From contig CM026425.1 in assembly GCA_014871385.1 (NCBI GenBank), positions 13,645,668-13,709,667 of the forward strand: a stretch of DNA of 64,000 nt. Direction: 5' to 3'. The notes below the pieces were generated by a model that ran no database searches, had not been told where the DNA came from, and saw nothing but the letters and a program-made list of their open reading frames with translations. The translations under genes and the position numbers were made by a program. The DNA comes from Ceratodon purpureus. Taxonomy: Eukaryota > Streptophyta > Bryopsida > Pseudoditrichales > Ditrichaceae. Below are positions 57,423 through 64,000 of this stretch, one piece after another (within the stretch, counting starts at the first letter, position 1; every line of letters starts with the position of its first letter).

Positions 57423-60400
57423 ATGGCGGGCCGCTTGGTGACGAGCGCGGCGCGGCACGCCAAGCGCTCGTTGAGCGCCGTGCGCCACAGCCACGCTCTT
57501 TCGCTGCCGGACGAGCGGTTCCAGCGGTACAACTCGCCGGTGCCGAAGGATGTCGATCATACGATGGTGCTCGGGACGCCGGAGACGAAGGTGACGACGC
57601 TCGCGAACGGGCTTAGGGTTGCGAGTGAGACGAACATGAACGCGGAGACGGCGACCGTCGGAGTGTGGATCGATGCGGGGAGTCGGTTCGAGAGTGCCGA
57701 GACGAACGGCACGGCGCATTTCTTGGAGCATATGTTCTTCAAGGGGACGGAGAACCGGAACATCCGGCAGCTGGAGGAGGAGATCGAGAACATGGGAGGG
57801 CATTTGAACGCGTACACGAGCCGTGAGCAGACGACGTATTATGCCAAGGTGATGAAGAAGAATGTGAGTAACGCGGTGGAGATTTTGTCGGACATCTTGC
57901 AGAACTCGACGTTCGATGAGCACCGGATCAACCGTGAGCGGGATGTCATCTTGCGGGAGATGGAAGAGGTATTTGAATTTGGTTCCCTGTGTGGCTGCTT
58001 GCATGTGGATGGTTTTGTGGTTTTAGGGTTTGGTGAATTCTAGCGATGATGGACGGGTGTAGGGCTTGATTGTTCCGTCTGTGGTTAAGTGATCACGGCG
58101 TACAAGGTTATCGGAATTGTTTAGTTTAGGACGGGTTGCAGTGCGAGCAGGTAGGGAATTCTGTGTAAATTATAATGGGCTTTTGGGGTGAAAATTAGAT
58201 TTGAGGCGCTTTTGAGATGCCATAATTTAAGGGGCAGTTATGGGAAGAAGTTGCGTTTTATATTAGTTTGGTTGATCGTGGTATAGTTGCTGGGTATACT
58301 GGGATGCAAAGACGTTGAATTTTACTACTTCCAGTCTTCTTTGGATGGATGTGAGCTTTACATTTCAATCGATTGAAGGGCCTCATCAGTATTGTTGGCA
58401 GGCCTGCGGAATTGAGCAGGATAATGAACTTGATTCTTGAATCATTTAGTCTTGAGCCGGCGATTGGTGTTTCTGGACTTTTGAAGATGGATCCGTTGTT
58501 TCAAGGATTTGTCAGGGATTAGCATGCCGAACCACTTTACAGGATTTTTGCTAGATTCTTCTAATGGACGCAGATGAGTTCTGCAAATTTCTATCCGTTG
58601 GAAGACTGTCTCATGAAGTCAGGGGCTTTGATGGCAGGTTGAAAGCCAGGTGCAGGAAGTGTTGTTCGACCACTTGCATGCAACTGCATTTCAGTACTCT
58701 CCTTTGGGTCGCACAATCTTGGGTTCAGAGAAGAACATCCGGAACATCAGTAAGGCCAACCTGAAGGATTACATCACCAAGCACTACACGGGACCAAGAA
58801 TGGTAGGGTTTTTTGCTATCTCGTTGTCATGCAATGTTTAGCAAGACTTTTGCATGTGTCGAGTCCTTAAAAATGAGATTTCCTCTCCACTCTGTTCTTG
58901 GAGCTAGTCTCTTATTTTGGTATGGACTCGTATTAATGGTTTGGAAACAGTCCCGTAATAACTCCATGAGTGTTTTTGTAGTCGAATTGACTTGATGTCT
59001 CTAGTAGATTGAGATTTACTTGTACCTTGGCATACATTGTTCCTTTCAAATCCTACATCTATTTATCAGCATCTGTGACGCTGCAGGTTTTTGCGGCTGC
59101 TGGAGCTGTAAACCATGATCAGCTGGTTAAGGAAGTGGAGAAGTCCTTCAAGAATCTTTCAACAGACCCCACATCAGCAGCTGAATTAGTGGAGAAAGAG
59201 CCTGCTATATTTACCGGCTCAGAGGTGAGCGCCAGATATTCTCTCGTCTAGATGCATTAATTATGTTTCTAGAATTATTTCTATTTGTCGGCGGTTCGAG
59301 GTGTTCGTGGAATTTTTTTGTGTCCTTTGTATTTAAGGACGAATCAATGTTTCGCTACGCCTTGGCATTTTTGTGAAATAGCAGATTAATATGTGTCTTG
59401 ACTCCATGACAGGTTCGTATTCGAGATGATGATATGCCCTTAGCTCACTTCGCTGTTGCAGTGAAAGGTGCAGCATGGACAGATCCAGACTCCATAGCAC
59501 TTATGGTCATGCAGACAATGTTAGGAGGGTGGGACAAAAATGCGAGCGCTGGCAAGCATATGGGGTATTCTTTAAAACCATTCTGTCAGATTTACAATTT
59601 ATCAGAGATTTAGTGTCACGATTTTGATGAGCGAGTGCACACTTTAATGTTAACGTGGTAATTATATGGAGTTTTGTTCAAGACTGAACCTGTATTGAAC
59701 TGCTCTTGCAGGTCCGAGTTGGCTCAAAAGGTTGGGTCAAATGGGTTGGCTGAAAACGTCCAGGCCTTTAACACTAACTACAACGATGCTGGGCTCTTTG
59801 GTGTGTACGCAACTGCTAAGGTAACTGAATTCCATCCGAAGGCTATAGTCGGTTGTGTAACTCTACAAGTGTTTCTTGGGTGTGTGTCGTGTATTTTCCG
59901 AGAGAAAATAGACTTATCTCAATCTGTTATGTGCTTGCAGCCCGATACACTGGATGATTTGTGCTATGTCATCATGCACGAGTTCAGTAGATTAATTTAT
60001 CGCGTAGACCAAGATGATGTGGCACGCGCACGAAACCAGGTACGGCAGCTTTTCTCTTCATACAATTAGTACATTCAATTTATTTTTTCGGAGGTGAAGG
60101 CTTCTGCAGTCTGCAAGTTAATATGTTTAATGGTTATGAATTTATGATACGTACAAAATGATTTTTGGTTCTGAATTGTAAATCTTATGTTCACATGTTC
60201 CAGTTGAAATCAAGTTTGCTGTTGCATCTAGATGGGACAAGCCCAATCGCTGAAGACATCGGTCGCCAGGTAGGATACTGGAGTCATTTGCTGCATTTTA
60301 GACATGTCCTCCAATTCTGATCCTGAGTGGCAGAGCTCTGTTGTTTTTTTTTTAGCATACAGTTGTGGCTGTATTTTGGTGTTTGATCACGGATCGAAAA

Positions 60401-61034
60401 GAGTGCTCTTGCATTTTATGCTTTACACCTTGCATTGTAATTGACTAGGTCTTTTTAGTCTTAGTAGTGCTGCACCACTTCTAGGTTTCACGGTAGTCAA
60501 TAGTCCGAACGGATATCCAGATTATTACTTCATGACTTTATTGATTCAAGGGTTTATGATGGTTTTCACGTTTGAGTTATCTGCACGAATTTTAACATGA
60601 AGTGCGAAAGAGAGAATAACCAGATTGGTTTTTGTTTGTTCAGATGTTGACATACGGAAGGCGTTTACCACTTGCTGAGCTTTTCGCTCGTATTGATGCT
60701 GTGGATGCGGACACTATTAAGCGAGTGGCCAGTCGCTTCATTTACGACAAGGTCTGACTTCTACCTATAACTGCTGGCATAATTACAAGCATCATTTGAG
60801 ATGGATTCATGTACACATTTGCGATTGCGTATATAGATTTTTTACAATTTTGATTTGCAGCTCGCGTCGCTGATTCATTGCTATACTTCATCTTGAATTA
60901 CCATGATTATGTAAATATCTGATGACTTGGTTTGGTGTACGATTCAGGAACTTGCTCTTGCTGCCATTGGACCCATCTCAGAATTGCGTGACTACACTTG
61001 GTTCCGACGTAGGACGTACTGGCTACGTTACTGA
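57423..61034 (+). CDS. Mitochondrial processing peptidase, beta subunit
   Basis: Nine exons: 57423-57968, 58650-58802, 59087-59224, 59413-59564, 59712-59820, 59941-60039, 60204-60269, 60644-60751 and 60948-61034. Phases are consistent and the product is 485 residues. The N-terminus ([20 protein letters not shown]) is Arg/Ser-rich without acidic residues, like a mitochondrial presequence. The inverted zinc-binding motif HFLEH is at residues 99-103, with the third ligand Glu expected near 180 in ILREMEE. Family blocks include [48 protein letters not shown] and the C-terminus [10 protein letters not shown]. The subunit cleaves presequences of imported proteins. In plants it is also the core I protein of the cytochrome bc1 complex in the inner membrane. 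It is about 45 residues shorter than Arabidopsis MPP-beta as I remember it, mostly at the N-terminus. Confidence 0.93.
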
Positions 61035-62267
61035 TTTAGTCTCGGAGTTTCACTTCGAAATCATAGTCAACCTGCGGTGCCGACCGGAAACTAGCCCCAG
61101 CAGAAAATACAGATCTTAGGCAACCCCTGGCATTCGATGTCCTTATTTGCAGACCTAGCTGTGAAAGGATATCCCTCGGAAGCATTTGACATGGTCATGT
61201 GGTTTAGTTTTGCGGTTCATGAGTTGCACATGCTACGTGGAAGCATGTATACTTACGCTGACCGATAATAATTGAGTTCTAGGCGAATGAGGGCTCTCTC
61301 TACCTTTGGTATATATCAAGCAGTGTTCATTGTTTCTCATTCCTCGTATTAGATTGCATTAGCTGCAGAATTTGTTAATATTTTGTGAGCTCGTTGCCTA
61401 TGGCTTCTGGAATGTCCTGATCAGTTCTAGGAATTGTCTTAGCTAATTAGAAACCTTTGCATTAGTGAATGTTGACCTCTAGGATAAATGGAGCAGATGA
61501 GTTTTTTTGAGTTTCGCAGGCAGCAAGAGATCTTTTCAACGATTGGTTAGAAAACTTAGCAATTCTGAACTGTGAAGTTGATATGACGTCTCACAGTTAA
61601 AAAGGTTCACACATCCAAAAATTGACAGTGTTCAACTCTTTACGAATTCACGTAAAAGACACAGTCCTTACCAATGACAATTTCGAGTCCTAAAATTATA
61701 TAATACTCCTTACCGTTCTTTTTGTCCAAGAAAAGTGAAGTCTACAGCTTAGAGACCAGATTCACATGCAATTAGAAGTCGATCATGGGAATGGCTCATG
61801 TCTGTTGAGGTATTTCTGGTAGAATCTAGAACAAAAAGGCTGGGGGAATGTTGGGTTAGTGCTACTGATTAGGCTACTTGATTCTAGATAACTTTCAAAT
61901 TAAAAACTGAAATTAAATTTCAAAGTATATCCTGGAGATATGGTGTTTCATTATGGTGTTTACTAGAAGTATATCAGATACTTCTAATTCTTTTTTAATT
62001 AAATTAAATTTAAATTGAAAAAACAAGATGTGTATACACTAGACCAATTTTAATGTTAACATATCCAGCATCAAAGGTTTTAGTAATATTGAAAATTGAA
62101 TTGTGTGGTGTGAATTTCTATATGTTTCTAATTCATTAATTTATAAGTTGTTTTGGTATTTAAGGTTAGAAATTCAAAACTATTGTAGGATGTTGGTCTG
62201 ATAGAGATCATTAAAACAATAAATTTAGATATAATGTAAAATTCAACATATAGCATGTTACAGTCTA
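61035..62267. other. 3' flank and AT-rich intergenic DNA
   Basis: Nothing recognised beyond the MPP-beta 3' flank. Confidence 0.4.
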
Positions 62268-62270
62268 CCC

Positions 62271-62324
62271 TCTATAAATGTTAATCCTCGGGAGTGGATC
62301 AAAGTTAACATTTATAGAGGTGTT
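62271..62324. repeat. Fold-back resembling a mariner-type transposon end
   Basis: CCTCTATAAATGTTAA and TTAACATTTATAGAGG are perfect 16-base inverted arms around a loop of about 22 bases. CCTCTATAA-type ends are common in plant Tc1/mariner-like elements, so this may be a fossil end or a tiny fold-back element. Confidence 0.5.
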
Positions 62325-62659
62325 AATATTTAACAATTATAAAATTAATTTTTTGAACAACATTCAAATCTTAACATTTATAAATATAAGCAATTGTGAA
62401 AAGTCCTTGTGAGAGAATACCATTCATAAAATTGCAAATCCAATCAAAACTTTATTCAATTTGAAGTGTAACTGAAATGATTCTAATTGAATTTAAATAT
62501 CATGGTTCTTCAATCTAAATAATTGAGTTTCATGAGTTTCATAGATGAAATGGTTTTGATATAATATTAAAGATTTGGATTTGTTGATTGTCTCAATTTA
62601 ACAATGTGATAATTGAATTGGTAGTTAGAATTGACAAAATGATAGCTTATATGAACTGA

Positions 62660-63310
62660 GGAATTTAATTACATATGCTTCCTGAACATGACGGAATAGG
62701 CCCTTAGATTTGATTATATGATAGTCTGGATGTATTGAGAAATCTATTGAGAAATCTTAGTACAGATGCTCTATAAATTTGAAAAAATTGGCTATTGGAT
62801 ATGGATTTGATAAAATTGACCCTTGGATTTGACAGAATGGTAGCCCAGATGGATTGAGGAATTTTGCCTCATGAATATGACGGAGTTGACCCTTGGATTT
62901 GACAGACTGGTAGTCTAGATGGATCGAGAAATCTAAGTACAAATAATTCTTGGATCTGTCAGAATGGAAGCCCAGATGGATTGAGAATCTAGCGGCACAA
63001 ATGCATCATGAATATGACAAAATCAACCCTTAGATCTGACAAAATGGTAGCCTAGATGGATTGAGGAATCTTAATTCATGAATATGACAGAGTTGACCCT
63101 TGGATCTGACAGAATGGTAGCCAAGCCAAGATGGATTGAAGAATTAAGTACAAATGCTTCATGAATATGATAGAATCAACCCTTGGATCTGATAGAATGG
63201 TAGCCCAGATAGATTGAAGAATCTAAGTACAGATGCTTTATGAAAATGACGGAATCGATCCTTGTACCTGACAACATGGTAGCGTAGATTAATTGATGAA
63301 TCATTATATT
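62660..63310. repeat. Minisatellite, unit about 80-95 bp, about 7-8 copies
   Basis: Diverged copies share, in order, TCATGAATATGAC, GACCCTTGGATCTGACAGAA, TGGTAGCCCAGATGGATTGA and GAATCTAAGTACAAATGC. Some copies lack the last block, giving long and short unit forms. No conserved open frame. Confidence 0.85.
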
Positions 63311-64000
63311 GATGCTTCATAAGTTTGATAAATAAGATGGTTCTGATATGATTTCAAAGATTCACAATTATTGGTTCTTTCAGCTCAACAATGTGAAAAC
63401 TTAATTGGCCCTGAGCCTTTACATCCCAAATTGTTTTCAAAGAAAACTCACTTTATCATACCCATATGCAATGAAACAATCTTTCTAAAAAAATAATTGA
63501 TTAAATTTAGAATTTGACCATTTATAATGAATGTTAATTTGAGATTGCACTTGTCCTTAAAAAAACAAGATCTACAGATGATTAAGCGAATCCTAACGTG
63601 TGTATATATGTGTGCCATTGTGAAGCAATATTGCAACGTATATAGAAGCCTTGCACATTCAATCTAGAATGGCAGGAATGATGAATTTTGTAAATTTGTG
63701 GAGTAACTTCGACATGGATGCGGACTTATGAAGCTTCGAAAGACACTTTATAGCCATGGCATATGATTTTTTTTTTAATTACAATATATTTCTAAAGTTT
63801 ATTGTAGTTGTTTCAGAACAACACATAGCGTCAAATTATACAGCCATTTCCGAATCGTAAATCCAAAGTCACGCATGGTCATTAAACTCCAAATTGTACA
63901 TACATCAATGTTACAAAATGAAATAACAAGAATACCACATTATACAAGATGTAGAGCTGTATATACGGTCCAAGTTATAATTTCCTCTTCCGAAGTGTGT
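63311..64000. other. AT-rich intergenic to the window end
   Basis: Nothing recognised. Confidence 0.4.

Noticed and set aside
57260-57817. Minus-strand and alternative plus-strand frames over MPP-beta exon 1
   Set aside because: GC-rich shadows; the real frame has the HFLEH motif and correct splicing.

Overview
This is nuclear DNA from a land plant, most likely a bryophyte and probably a moss. Genes are intron-rich with plant-type GT/AG junctions and sit as islands in AT-rich intergenic sequence. The TIR-NB-LRR receptor has a TIR start (KVFLNHSG) that I associate with bryophytes. A TKL-like kinase family with pseudogene copies fits expanded moss kinases. The housekeeping genes (mitochondrial processing peptidase beta, OBAP1, an At4g13040-like AP2 protein) are general plant genes. 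The species cannot be named from the sequence alone.

Layout. 1-5.2 kb: no confident gene. 5.28-12.78 kb (+): a six-exon TIR-NB-LRR gene with a predicted N-terminal membrane anchor and 21 near-identical 138-bp LRR units, followed by a decayed LRR tail to 13.56 kb. 15.0-17.7 kb (-): a three-exon DUF641 (GIL1/IRKI-like) gene. 18.47-18.73 kb: a PIF/Harbinger-type MITE. 18.9-24 kb: diverged tandem repeats and copies of an unknown coding fragment in both orientations. 24.4-25.8 kb (+): a protein that looks like a trypsin-fold pseudoprotease. 27.8-30.15 kb (+): a kinase gene with an unusual N-terminus and a reading-frame break, followed by a related kinase pseudogene at 30.5-31.6 kb. 32.5-37.4 kb: a decayed hAT transposon (-) with two copies of another decayed coding segment on either side. 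About 38.6 kb: a tRNA-Lys-derived sequence. 40.0-40.4 kb (+): a 7SL (SRP) RNA gene with a plant Pol III promoter and terminator. 41.05-41.4 kb: a mosaic of two segments also present near 26.3 and 31.3 kb. 44.3-45.8 kb (+): a seven-exon AP2-domain gene. 46-53 kb: mostly AT-rich DNA with a minisatellite. 53.26-53.63 kb: a second MITE-like element. 54.2-55.9 kb (+): OBAP1. 57.4-61.0 kb (+): mitochondrial processing peptidase beta. 62.27-63.3 kb: a fold-back and a minisatellite.

The genes do not form one pathway. Immune receptor, kinase and transposon remnants are interleaved with conserved housekeeping genes, as in a gene-poor plant chromosome arm. The parts that stand out most are the homogenised LRR array in a membrane-anchored TNL, the composite kinase with its scattered fragments, and the 7SL RNA gene. 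I saw no recognisable LTR retroelement protein motifs. Gene models come from reading splice sites and phase by eye. They are internally consistent (all phases checked) unless stated otherwise.
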